64,000 bases of DNA from Euptelea pleiosperma (Eukaryota; Streptophyta; Magnoliopsida; Ranunculales; Eupteleaceae): NCBI GenBank assembly GCA_035048495.1, contig JASUTR010000141.1:124001-188000 (forward strand), read 5' to 3'. Below, one piece after another: positions 48,239 to 61,321 of this stretch. The notes beneath the pieces are model-generated. The model searched no databases. It worked only from the letters and a program-made list of their open reading frames with translations, and was not told the origin of the DNA. Both the position numbers and the translations under genes were made by a program. Numbering within the stretch: the first letter of the stretch is position 1; every line of letters begins with the position of its first letter.

Positions 48239-51200
48239 GTGCCTTTTTCGCAACCGGACCTCGTAATTGGACTCAGACTCTTGTATTACTATTATTTCAA
48301 CACATTTGATGTGTTGGAACAAGATTCGGGACCGTCGAAACTAGTTAGCTCCATCCGTTCGTCAACGTCTCAAATTGGACTCAGTTTGTGTGTTACATTC
48401 CGAAGCCTATAACTTGTGACTTTTTTGCAACCGGACCTCATAATTAGACACATACTCTTCCATTACTATTGTTTCAAGATATTTGAAGTGTTGGAACAAG
48501 ATTCGGGACAGTCGAAACAAGTTAGCTCCATCCGTTCGTCAATGTCTCAAATTGGACTCAGTTTCGGTGTTACATTCCGAAGCCTGTAACTTGTGACTTT
48601 TTCGCAACCGGACCTCATAATTAGACTCAAACTCTTCCATTACTATTGTTTTAACAGATTTGAAGTGTTGGAACAATATTTGGGACAGTCGAAACAAGTT
48701 AGCTCCATCCGTACGTCAACGTCTCAAATTAGACCCAGTTTCTGTGTTACATTCCGAAGCCTATAATTTGTGACTTTTTCGCAACCGGACCTCGTAATTG
48801 GACTCAAACTCTTCTATTACTATTGTTTCAACACATTTGATGTGTTGGAACAAGATTCGGGACGGTCGAAACAAGTTAGCTCCATCCGTGCGTCAACGTC
48901 TCAAATTGGACTCAGTTTGTGTGTTACATTCCTAAGCCTATAACTTGTGACTTTTTCGCAACCGGACCTCGTAATTGGACTCAAACTCTTCTAATACTAT
49001 TGTTTCAACAGATTTGAAGTGTTGGAATAAGATTTGGGACAGTCGAAACAAGTTAGCTCCATCCGTGCATCAACGTCTCAAATTCGACTCAATTTGTGTG
49101 TAACATTCCGAAGCCTATAACTTATGACTTTGTCGCAATCAGACCTCGTAATTTTACTCAAACTCTTCCATTATTATTGTTTCAACACATTTGAAATATT
49201 GGAACATGATTCGGGACAGGCAAAACAAGTTAGCTCCATACGTGAGTCAACATCTCAAATTGGACATAGTTTGTGTGTTACATTCCGAAGCCAATAACTT
49301 GTGACTTTTTCGCAACCGAACCTCGTAATTGGACTCAAACTCTTGTATTACTATTATTTCATCACATTTGATGTGTTGGAACAAGATTCGGGACGGTCGA
49401 AACAAGTTAGCTCCATCCGTTCGTCAACGTCTCAAATTGGACTCAGTTTGTGTGTTACGTTCCGAACCCTATAACTTGTGACTTTTTCGCAACAGGAGCT
49501 CGTAATTGGACTCGAACTCTTCCATTACTATTGTTTCATCACATTTGAAGTGGTGGAACAAGATTCGTGACAGTCGAAACAAGTTAGCTCCATCCGTGCG
49601 TCAACGTCTCAAATTGGACTCAGTTTGTGTGTTACATTCCGAAGGCTATAACTTGTGACTTTTTCGCAACCGGACCTCGTAATTGGACTCAAACTCTTGT
49701 ATTACTATTATTTCAACACATTTGATGTGTTGGAACAAGATTCGGGATGGTCGAAACTAGTTAGCTCCATCCGTTCGTCAACGTCTCAAATTGGACTCAG
49801 TTTGTGAGTTACATTCCGAAGCCTATAACTTGTGACTTTTTTGCAACCGGACCTCATAATTAGACTCATACTCTTCCATTACTATTGTTTCAACATATTT
49901 GAAGTGTTGGAACAAGATTCGTGACAGTCGAAACAAGTTAGCTCCATCCGTTCGTCAACGTCTCAAATTGGACTCAGTTTCTGTGTTACATTCCGAAGCC
50001 TATAACTTGTGACTTTTTCGCAACCGGACCTCATAATTAGACTCAAACTCTTCCATTACTATTGTTTTAACAGATTTGAAGTGTTGGAACAATATTTGGG
50101 ACAGTCGAAACAAGTTAGCTCCATCCGTACGTCAACGTCTCAAATTAGACTCAGTTTCTGTGTTGCATTCCGAAGCCTATAACTTGTGACTTTTTCGCAA
50201 CCGGACCTCGTAATTGGACTCAAACTCTTCTATTACTATTGTTTCAACACATTTGATGTGTTGGAACAAGATTCGGGACGGTCGAAACAAGTTAGCTCCA
50301 TCCGTGCGTCAACGTCTCAAATTGGACTCAGTTTGTGTGTTACATTCCTAAGCCTATAACTTGTGACTTTTTCGCGACCGGACCTCGTAATTGGACTCAA
50401 ACTCTTCTATTACTATTGTTTCAACAGATTTGAAGTGTTGGAATAAGATTTGGGACAGTCGAAACAAGTTAGCTCCATCCGTGCATCAACGTCTCAAATT
50501 CGACTCAATTTGCATGTAACATTCCGAATCCTATAACTTGTGACTTTATCGCAATCAGACCTCGTAATTTTACTCAAACTCTTCCATTATTATTATTTCA
50601 ACACATTTGAAGTATTGGAACATGATTCGGGACAGGCAAAACAAGTTAGCTCCATCCGTGCGTCAACATCTCAAATTGGACATAGTTTGTGTGTTACATT
50701 CCGAAGCCAATAACATGTGACTTTTTCGCAATCGGACCTCATAATTGGACTCAAACTCTTGTATTACTATTATTTCAACACATTTGATGTGTTGGAACAA
50801 GATTCGGGACGGTCGAAACAAGTTAGCTCCATCCGTTCGTCAACGTCTCAAATTTGACTCAGTTTGTGTGTTACGTTCCGAACCCTATAACTTGTTACTT
50901 TTTCGCAACCAGAGCTCGTAATTGGACTCGAACTCTTCCATTACTATTGTTTCATCACATTTGAAGTGGTGGAACAAGATTCGTGACAGTCGAAACAAGT
51001 TAGCTCCATCCGTGCGTCAACGTCTCAAATTGGACTCAGTTTGTGTGTTACATTCCGAAGCCTATAACTTGTGACTTTTTCGCTACCGGAACTCGTAATT
51101 GGACTCAAACTCTTGTATTACTATTATTTCAACACATTTGATGTGTTGGAACAAGATTCGGGACGGTCGAAACTAGTTAGCTCCATCCGTTCGTCAACGT

Positions 51201-52662
51201 CTCAAATTGGACTCAGTTTGTGAGTTACATTCCGAAGCCTATAACTTGTGACTTTTTTGCAACCGGACCTCATAATTAGACTCATTCTCTTCCATTACAA
51301 TTGTTTCAACATATTTGAAGTGTTGGAACAAGATTCGGGACAGTCAAAACAAGTTAGCTCCATCCGTTCGTCAAAGTCTCAAATTGGACTCAGTTTCTGT
51401 GTTACATTCCGAAGCCTATAACTTGTGACTTTTTCGCAACCGGACCTCATAATTAGACTCAAACTCTTCCATTACTATTGTTTCAACAGATTTGAAGTGT
51501 GGGAACAATATTTGGGACAGTCGAAACAAGTTAGCTCCATCCGTACGTCAATGTCTCAAATTGGACTCAGTTTCTGTGTTCCATTCCGAAGTCTATAACT
51601 TGTGACTTTTTCGCAACCGGACCTCGTGATTGGACTCAAACTCTTCTATTACTATTGTTTCAACACATTTGATGTGTTGGAACAAGATTCGGGACGGTCG
51701 AAACAAGTTAGCTCCATCCGTGCGTCAACGTCTCAAATTGGACTCAGTTTGTGTGTTACATTCCTAAGCCTATAACTTGTGACTTTTTCGCAACCGGACC
51801 TCGTAATTGGACTCAAACTCTTCTAATACTATTGTTTCAACAGATTTGAAGTGTTGGAATAAGATTTGGGACAGTCGAAACAAGTTAGCTCCATCGGTGC
51901 ATCAACGTCTCAAATTCGACTCAATTTGTGTGTAACATTCCGAAGCCTATAACTTATGACTTTGTCGCAATCAGACCTCGTAATTTTACTCAAACTCTTC
52001 CATTATTATTGTTTCAACACATTTGAAATATTGGAACATGATTCGGGACAGGCAAAACAAGTTAGCTCCATACGTGAGTCAACATCTCAAATTGGACATA
52101 GTTTGTGTGTTACATTCGAAGCCAATAACTTGTGACTTTTTCGCAACCGAACCTCGTAATTGAACTCAAACTCTTGTATTACTATTATTTCATCACATTT
52201 GATGTGTTGGAACAAGATTCGGGACGGTCGAAACAAGTTAGCTCCATCCGTTCGTCAACGTCTCAAATTGGACTCAGTTTGTGAGTTACATTCCGAAGCC
52301 TATAACTTGTGACTTTTTTGCAACCGGACCTCATAATTAGACTCATACTCTTCCATTACAATTGTTTCAACATATTTGAAGTGTTGGAACAAGATTCGGG
52401 ACAGTCGAAACAAGTTAGCTCCATCCGTTCGTCAAAGTCTCAAATTGGACTCAGTTTCTGTGTTACATTCCGAAGCCTATAACTTGTGACTTTTTCGCAA
52501 CCGGACCTCATAATTAGACTCAAACTCTTCCATTACTATTGTTTCAACAGATTTGAAGTGTGGGAACAATATTTGGGACAGTCGAAACAAGTTAGCTCCA
52601 TCCGTACGTCAATGTCTCAAATTGGACTCAGTTTCTGTGTTGCATTCCGAAGTCTATAACTT
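47178..52662 (+). repeat. HOR block 9: 31 monomers
   Basis: Order: I F'' J / G''-I F'' J / G'' H'' A'' / B C D E F G H A / B C' D' E' F' G' H' A' / B C D E-G' H' A'. A three-monomer duplication sits near its start. The last six monomers repeat the A'-B-C-D-E/G'-H' path also seen at 11.5 kb and 35.3 kb. Confidence 0.85.
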
Positions 52663-55600
52663 GTGACTTTTTCGCAACCGGACCTCGTGATTGGACTCAA
52701 ACTCTTCTATTACTATTGTTTCAACACATTTGAAGTGTTGAAACAAGATTCGTGACAGTCAAAATAAGTTAGCTCCATCCGTTCGTCAACGTCTCAAATT
52801 GGACTCAGTTTGTGTGTTACGTTCCGAACCCTATAACTTGGGACTTTTTTGCAACCGGACCTCGTAATTGGACTCAAACTCTTCCATTACTATTGTTTCA
52901 TCACATTTGAAGTGGTGGAACAAGATTCGTGACAGTCGAAACAAGTTAGCTCCATCTGTGCGTCAACGTCTCAAATTGGACTCAGTTTGTGTGTTACATT
53001 CCGTAGCCTATAACTTGTGACTTTTTCGCAACCGGACCTCACAATTAGGCCCAAACTCTTCCATTACTATTGTTTCAATAGATTTGATGTGTTGGAACAA
53101 TATTTGGGACAGTCAAAACAAGTTAGCTCCATCCGTGCGTCAAAGTCTCAAATTGGACTCAGTTTGTGTGTTACATTCCTAAGCCTATAACTTGTGACTT
53201 TTTCGCAACCGGACCTCGTAATTGGACTCAGACTCTTGTATTACTATTATTTCAACACATTTGATGTGTTGGAACAAGATTCGGGACCGTCGAAACTAGT
53301 TAGCTCCATCCGTTCGTCAACGTCTCAAATTGGACTCAGTTTGTGTGTTACATTCCGAAGCCTATAACTTGTGACTTTTTTGCAACCGGACCTCATAATA
53401 AGACTCATACTCGTCCATTACTATTGTTTCAACATATTTGAAGTGTTGGAACAAGATTCGGGACAGTCGAAACAAGTTAGCTCCATCCGTTCGTCAACGT
53501 CTCAAATTGGACTCAGTTTCGGTGTTACATTTCGAAGCCTGTAACTTGTGACTTTTTCGCAACCGGACCTCATAATTAGACTCAAACTCTTCCATTACTA
53601 TTGTTTTAACAGATTTGAAGTGTTGGAACAATATTTGGGACAGTCGAAACAAGTTAGCTCCATCCGTACGTCAACGTCTCAAATTAGACCCAGTTTCTGT
53701 GTTACATTCCGAAGCCTATAATTTGTGACTTTTTCGCAACCGGACCTCGTAATTGGACTCAAACTCTTCTATTACTATTGTTTCAACACATTTGATGTGT
53801 TGGAACAAGATTCGGGACGGTCGAAACAAGTTAGCTCCATCCGTGCGTCAACGTCTCAAATTGGACTCAGTTTGTGTGTTACATTCCTAAGCCTATAACT
53901 TGTGACTTTTTCGCAACCGGACCTCGTAATTGGACTCAAACTCTTCTAATACTATTGTTTCAACAGATTTGAAGTGTTGGAATAAGATTTGGGACAGTCG
54001 AAACAAGTTAGCTCCATCCGTGCATCAACGTCTCAAATTCGACTCAATTTGTGTGTAACATTCCGAAGCCTATAACTTATGACTTTGTCGCAATCAGACC
54101 TCGTAATTTTACTCAAACTCTTCCATTATTATTGTTTCAACACATTTGAAATATTGGATCATGATTCGGGACAGGCAAAACAAGTTAGCTCCATACGTGA
54201 GTCAACATCTCAAATTGGACATAGTTTGTGTGTTACATTCCGAAGCCAATAACTTGTGACTTTTTCGCAACCGAACCTCGTAATTGGACTCAAACTCTTG
54301 TATTACTATTATTTCATCACATTTGATGTGTTGGAACAAGATTCGGGACGGTCGAAACAAGTTAGCTCCATCCGTTCGTCAACGTCTCAAATTGGACTCA
54401 GTTTGTGTGTTACGTTCCGAACCCTATAACTTGTGACTTTTTCGCAACAGGAGCTCGTAATTGGACTCGAACTCTTCCATTACTATTGTTTCATCACATT
54501 TGAAGTGGTGGAACAAGATTCGTGACAGTCGAAACAAGTTAGCTCCATCCGTGCGTCAACGTCTCAAATTGGACTCAGTTTGTGTGTTACATTCCGAAGG
54601 CTATAACTTGTGACTTTTTCGCAACCGGACCTCGTAATTCGACTCAAACTCTTGTATTACTATTATTTCAACACATTGATGTGTTGGAACAAGATTCGGG
54701 ATGGTCGAAACTAGTTAGCTCCATCCGTTCGTCAACGTCTCAAATTGGACTCAGTTTGTGTGTTACAATCCGAAGCCTATAACTTGTGACTTTTTTGCAA
54801 CCGGACCTCATAATTAGACTCATACTCTTCCATTACTATTGTTTCAACATATTTGAAGTGTTGGAACAAGATTCGGGACAGTCGAAACAAGTTAGCTCCA
54901 TCCGTTCGTCAACGTCTCAAATTGGACTCAGTTTCTGTGTTACATTCCGAAGCCTATAACTTGTGACTTTTTCGCACCGGACCTCATAATTAGACTCAAA
55001 CTCTTCCATTACTATTGTTTTAACAGAATTGAAGTGTTGGAATAATATTTGGGACAGTCGAAACAAGTTAGCTCCATCCGTACGTCAACGTCTCAAATTA
55101 GACTCAGTTTCTGTGTTGCATTCCGAAGCCTATAACTTGTGACTTTTTCGCAACCGGACCTCGTAATTGGACTCAAACTCTTCTATTACTATTGTTTCAA
55201 GACATTTGATGTGTTGGAACAAGATTCGGGACGGTCGAAACAAGTTAGCTCCATCCGTGCGTCAACGTCTCAAATTGGGACTCAGTTTGTGTGTTACATT
55301 CCTAAGCCTATAACTTGTGACTTTTTCGCGACCGGACCTCGTAATTGGACTCAAACTCTTCTAATACTATTGTTTCAACAGATTTGAAGTGTTGGAATAA
55401 GATTTGGGACAGTCGAAACAAGTTAGCTCCATCCGTGCATCAACGTCTCAAATTCGACTCAATTTGTGTGTAACATTCCGAAGCCTATAACTTATGACTT
55501 TGTCGCAATCAGACCTCGTAATTTTACTCAAACTCTTCCATTATTATTTTTTCAACACATTTGAAATATTGGAACATGATTCGGGACAGGCAAAACAAGT

Positions 55601-56728
55601 TAGCTCCATACGTGAGTCAACATCTCAAATTGGACATAGTTTGTGTGTTACATTCCGAAGCCAATAACTTGTGACTTTTTCGCAACCGACCTCGTAATTG
55701 GACTCAAACTCTTGTATTACTATTATTTCATCACATTTGATGTGTTGGAACAAGATTCGGGACGGTCGAAACAAGTTAGCTCCATCCGTTCGTCAACGTC
55801 TCAAATTGGACTCGTTTGTGTGTTACGTTCCGAACCTATAACTTGTGACTTTTTCGCAAACAGGAGCTCGTAATTGGACTCGAACTCTTCCATCTACTAT
55901 TGTATCATCACATTTGAAGTGGTGGAACAAGATTCGTGACAGTCGAAACAAGTTAGCTCCATCCGTGCGTCAACGTCTCAAATTGGACTCAGTTTGTGTG
56001 TTACATTCGAAAGCCTATAACTTATGACTTTGTCGCAATCAGACCTCGTAATTTTACTCAAACTCTTCCATATTATTGTTTCAACACATTTGAAATATTG
56101 GACATGATTCGGGACAGGCAAAACAAGTTAGCTCCATACGTGAGTCAACATCTCAAATTGGACATAGTTTGTGTGTTACATTCCGACAGCCAATAACTTC
56201 TGACTTTTTCGCACGAACCTCGTAAATTGGACTTCAACTCTTGTATTACTATTATTTCATCACATTTGATGTGTTGGAACAAGATTCGGGACGGTCGAAA
56301 CAAGTTAGCTCCATCCGTTCGTCAACGTCTCAAATTGGACTCAGTTTGTGAGTTACATTCCGAAGCCTATAACTTGTGACTTTTTTGCAACCGGACCTCA
56401 TAATTAGACTCATACTCTTCCATTACAATTGTTTCAACATATTTGAAGTGTTGGAACAAGATTCGGGACAGTCGAAACAAGTTAGCTCCATCCGTTCGTC
56501 AAAGTCTCAAATTGGACTCAGTTTCTGTGTTACATTCCGAAGCCTATAACTTGTGACTTTTTCGCAACCGGACCTCATATTAGACTCAAACTCTTCCATT
56601 ACTATTGTTTCAACAGATTTGAAGTGTGGGAACAATATTTGGGACAGTCGAAACAAGTTAGCTCCATCCGTACGTCAATGTCTCAAATTGGACTCAGTTT
56701 CTGTGTTGCATTCCGAAGTCTATAACTT
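52663..56728 (+). repeat. HOR block 10: 23 monomers, indel-rich right half
   Basis: Order: I F'' J G'' H'' A'' / B C D E F G H A / B C D E F / D E-G' H' A'. F at 55845 is followed directly by D at 56024, skipping five monomers. The length is 5 bp short of 23 x 177 because of net single-base deletions. Confidence 0.8.
55845..56199 (+). repeat. F-to-D junction within the indel-rich zone
   Basis: An F monomer of 179 bp, with several small insertions, ends 'cattcgaaagcctataactt' and is followed directly by a D ('atgactttgtcgc'), skipping G H A B C. It is seen only once. As it lies among many suspected consensus errors, it may be an assembly join rather than a real junction. Confidence 0.7.
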
Positions 56729-59700
56729 GTGACTTTTTCGCAACCGGACCTCGTGATTGGACTCAAACTCTTCTATTACTATTGTTTCAACACATTTGAA
56801 GTGTTGAAACAAGATTCGTGACAGTCAAAATAAGTTAGCTCCATCCGTTCGTCAACGTCTCAAATTGGACTCAGTTTGTGTGTTACGTTCCGAACCTATA
56901 ACTTGGGACTTTTTTGCAACCGGACCTCGTAATTGGACTCAAACTCTTCCATTACTATTGTTTCATCACATTTGAAGTGGTGGAACAAGATTCGTGACAG
57001 TCGAAACAAGTTAGCTCCATCTGTGCGTCAACGTCTCAAATTGGACTCAGTTTGTGTGTTACATTCCGTAGCCTATAACTTGTGACTTTTTCGCAACCGG
57101 ACCTCACAATTAGGCCCAAACTCTTCCATTACTATTGTTTCAATAGATTTGATGTGTTGGAACAATATTTGGGACAGTCAAAACAAGTTAGCTCCATCCG
57201 TGCGTCAAAGTCTCAATTGGACTCAGTTTGTGTGTTACATTCCTAAGCCTATAACTTGTGACTTTTTCGCAACCGGACCTCGTAATTGACTCAGACTCTT
57301 GTATTACTATTATTTCAACACATTTGATGTGTTGGAACAAGATTCGGGACCGTCGAAACTAGTTAGCTCCATCCGTTCGTCAACGTCTCAAATTGGACTC
57401 AGTTTGTGTGTTACATTCCGAAGCCTATAACTTGTGACTTTTTTGCAACGGACCTCATAATAAACTCATACTCGTCCATTACTATTGTTTCAACATATTT
57501 GAAGTGTTGGAACAAGATTCGGGACAGTCGAAACAAGTTAGCTCCATCCGTTCGCCAACGTCTCAAATTGGACTCAGTTTCGGTGTTACATTTCGAAGCC
57601 TGTAACTTGTGACTTTTTCGCAACCGGACCTCATAATTAGACTCAAACTCTTCCATTACTATTGTTTTAACAGATTTGAAGTGTTGGAACAATATTTGGG
57701 ACAGTCGAAACAAGTTAGCTCCATCCGTACGTCAACGTCTCAAATTAGACCCAGTTTCTGTGTTACATTCCGAAGCCTATAATTTGTGACTTTTTCGCAA
57801 CCGGACCTCGTAATTGGACTCAAACTCTTCTATTACTATTGTTTCAACACATTTGATGTGTTGGAACAAGATTCGGGACGGTCGAAACAAGTTAGCTCCA
57901 TCCGTGCGTCAACGTCTCAATTGGACTCAGTTTGTGTGTTACATTCCTAAGCCTATAACTTGTGACTTTTTCGCAACCGGACCTCGTAATTGGACTCAAA
58001 CTCTTCTAATACTATTGTTTCAACAGATTTGAAGTGTTGGAATAAGATTTGGGACAGTCGAAACAAGTTAGCTCCATCCGTGCATCAACGTCTCAAATTC
58101 GACTCAATTTGTGTGTAACATTCCGAAGCCTATAACTTATGACTTTGTCGCAATCAGACCTCGTAATTTTACTCAAACTCTTCCATTATTATTGTTTCAA
58201 ACACATTTGAAATATTGGAACATGATTCGGGACAGGCAAAACAAGTTAGCTCCATACGTGAGTCAACATCTCAAATTGGACATAGTTTGTGTGTTACATT
58301 CCGAAGCCAATAACTTGTGACTTTTTCGCAACCGAACCTCGTAATTGGACTCAAACTCTTGTATTACTATTATTTCATCACATTTGATGTGTTGGAACAA
58401 GATTCGGGACGGTCGAAACAAGTTAGCTCCATCCGTTCGTCAACGTCTCAAATTGGACTCAGTTTGTGTGTTACGTTCCGAACCCTATAACTTGTGACTT
58501 TTTCGCAACAGGAGCTCGTAATTGGACTCGAACTCTTCCATTACTATTGTTTCATCACATTTGAAGTGGTGGAACAAGATTCGTGACAGTCGAAACAAGT
58601 TAGCTCCATCCGTGCGTCAACGTCTCAAATTGGACTCAGTTTGTGTGTTACATTCCGAACCTATAACTTGTGACTTTTTCGCAACCGGACCTCGTGATTG
58701 GACTCAAACACTTCTATAACTATTGTTTCAACACATTTGATGTGTTGGAACAAGATTCGGGACCGTCGAAACAAGTTAGCTCCATCCGTGCGTCAACGTC
58801 TCAAATTGGACTCAGTTTGTGTGTTACATTCCTAAGTCCTATAACTTGTGACTTTTTCGCAACGGACCTCGTAATTGGACTCAAACTCTCTATTACTATT
58901 GTTTCAACAGATTTGAAGTGTTGGAATAAGATTTGGGACAGTCGAAACAAGTTAGCTCCATCCGTGCATCAACGTCTCAAATTCGACTCAATTTGTGGTA
59001 ACATTCCGAAAGCCTATAACTTATGACTTTGTCGCAATCAGACCTCGTAATTTTACTCAAACTCTTCATTATTATTGTTTCAAACACATTTGAAATATTG
59101 GAACATGATTCGGGACAGGCAAAACAAGTTAGCTCCATACGTGAGTCAACATCTCAAATTGACATAGTTTGTGTGTTACATTCCGAAGCCAATAACTTGT
59201 GACTTTTTCGCAACCGAACCTCGTAATTGGACTCAAACTCTTGTATTACTATTATTTCATCACATTTGATGTGTTGGAACAAGATTCGGGACCGGTTCGA
59301 AACAAGTTAGCTCCATCCGTTCGTCAACGTCTCAAATTGGACTCAGTTTGTGTGTTACGTTCCGAACCCCTATAACTTGTGACTTTTTCGCAACAGGAGC
59401 TCGTAATTGGACTCGAACTCTTCCATTACTATTGTTTCATCACATTTGAAGTGGTGGAACAAGATTCGTGACAGTCGAAACAAGTTAGCTCCATCCGTGC
59501 GTCAACGTCTCAAATTGGACTCAGTTTGTGTGTTACATTCCGAAGGCTATAACTTGTGACTTTTTCGCAACCGGACCTCGTAATTGGACTCAAACTCTTG
59601 TATTACTATATTTCAACACATTTGATGTGTTGGAACAAGATTCGGGATGGTCGAAACTAGTTAGCTCCATCCGTTCGTCAACGTCTCAAATTGGACTCAG

Positions 59701-61321
59701 TTTGTGAGTTACATCCGAAGCCTATAACTTGTGACTTTTTTGCAACCGGACCTCATAATTAGACTCATACTCTTCCATTACTATTGTTTCAACATATTTG
59801 AAGTGTTGGAACAAGATTCGTGACAGTCGAAACAAGTTAGCTCCATCCGTTCGTCAACGTCTCAAATTGGACTCAGTTTCTGTGTTACATTCCGAAGCCT
59901 ATAACTTGTGACTTTTTCGCAACCGGACCTCATAATTAGACTCAAACTCTTCCATTACTATTGTTTTAACAGATTTGAAGTGTTGGAACAATATTTGGGA
60001 CAGTCGAAACAAGTTAGCTCCATCCGTACGTCAACGTCTCAAATTAGACTCAGTTTCTGTGTTGCATTCCGAAGCCTATAACTTGTGACTTTTTCGCAAC
60101 CGGACCTCGTAATTGGACTCAAACTCTTCTATTACTATTGTTTCAACAGATTTGAAGTGTTGGAATAAGATTTGGGACAGTCGAAACAAGTTAGCTCCAT
60201 CCGTGCATCAAAGTCTCAAATTCGACTCAATTTGCATGTAACATTCCGAATCCTATAACTTGTGACTTTATCGCAATCAGACCTCGTAATTTTACTCAAA
60301 CTCTTCCATTATTATTATTTCAACACATTTGAAGTATTGGAACATGATTCGGGACAGGCAAAACAAGTTAGCTCCATCCGTGCGTCAACATCTCAAATTG
60401 GACATAGTTTGTGTGTTACATTCCGAAGCCAATACATGTGACTTTTTCGCAATCGGACCTCCTAATTGGACTCAAACTCTTGTATTACTATTATTTCAAC
60501 ACATTTGATGTGTTGGAACAAGATTCGGGACGGTCGAAACAAGTTAGCTCCATCCGTTCGTCAACGTCTCAAATTGGACTCAGTTTGTGTGTTACGTTCC
60601 GAACCCTATAACTTGTTACTTTTTCGCAACCAGAGCTCGTAATTGGACTCGAACTCTTCCATTACTATTGTTTCATCACATTTGAAGTGGTGGAACAAGA
60701 TTCGTGACAGTCGAAACAAGTTAGCTCCATCCGTGCGTCAACGTCTCAAATTGGACTCAGTTTGTGTGTTACATTCCGAAGCCTATAACTTGTGACTTTT
60801 TCGCTACCGGAACTCGTAATTGGACTCAAACTCTTGTATTACTATTATTTCAACACATTTGATGTGTTGGAACAAGATTCGGGACGGTCGAAACTAGTTA
60901 GCTCCATCCGTTCGTCAACGTCTCAAATTGGACTCAGTTTGTGAGTTACATTCCGAAGCCTATAACTTGTGACTTTTTTGCAACCGGACCTCATAATTAG
61001 ACTCATACTCTTCCATTACAATTGTTTCAACATATTTGAAGTGTTGGAACAAGATTCGGGACAGTCGAAACAAGTTAGCTCCATCCGTTCGTCAAAGTCT
61101 CAAATTGGACTCAGTTTCTGTGTTACATTCCGAAGCCTATAACTTGTGACTTTTTCGCAACCGGACCTCATAATTAGACTCAAACTCTTCCATTACTATT
61201 GTTTCAACAGATTTGAAGTGTGGGAACAATATTTGGGACAGTCGAAACAAGTTAGCTCCATCCGTACGTCAATGTCTCAAATTGGACTCAGTTTCTGTGT
61301 TGCATTCCAAGTCTATAACTT
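56729..61321 (+). repeat. HOR block 11: 26 monomers, indel-rich
   Basis: Order: I F'' J G'' H'' A'' / B C D E F / B C D E F G H A / B-C' D' E' F' G' H' A'. Same plan as block 7 except that B and C' are fused at 60085, losing one monomer. The length is 9 bp short of 26 x 177 because of net single-base deletions. Confidence 0.82.
60085..60261 (+). repeat. Hybrid monomer B/C'
   Basis: Starts 'gcaaccggacctcg' as B and continues as C' ('caacagatttgaag', 'ggaataag', 'catcaaagtc', 'tttgcatg'), removing one monomer relative to the sister region at 41868-42221. It keeps the 177-bp length. Confidence 0.83.

Noticed and set aside
58670..59026. Longest open frame, 118 codons, and other long frames in 54.6-60.6 kb
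   Set aside because: They arise in the indel-rich zone, where probable consensus errors join satellite frames. They are repeat translation and not genes.
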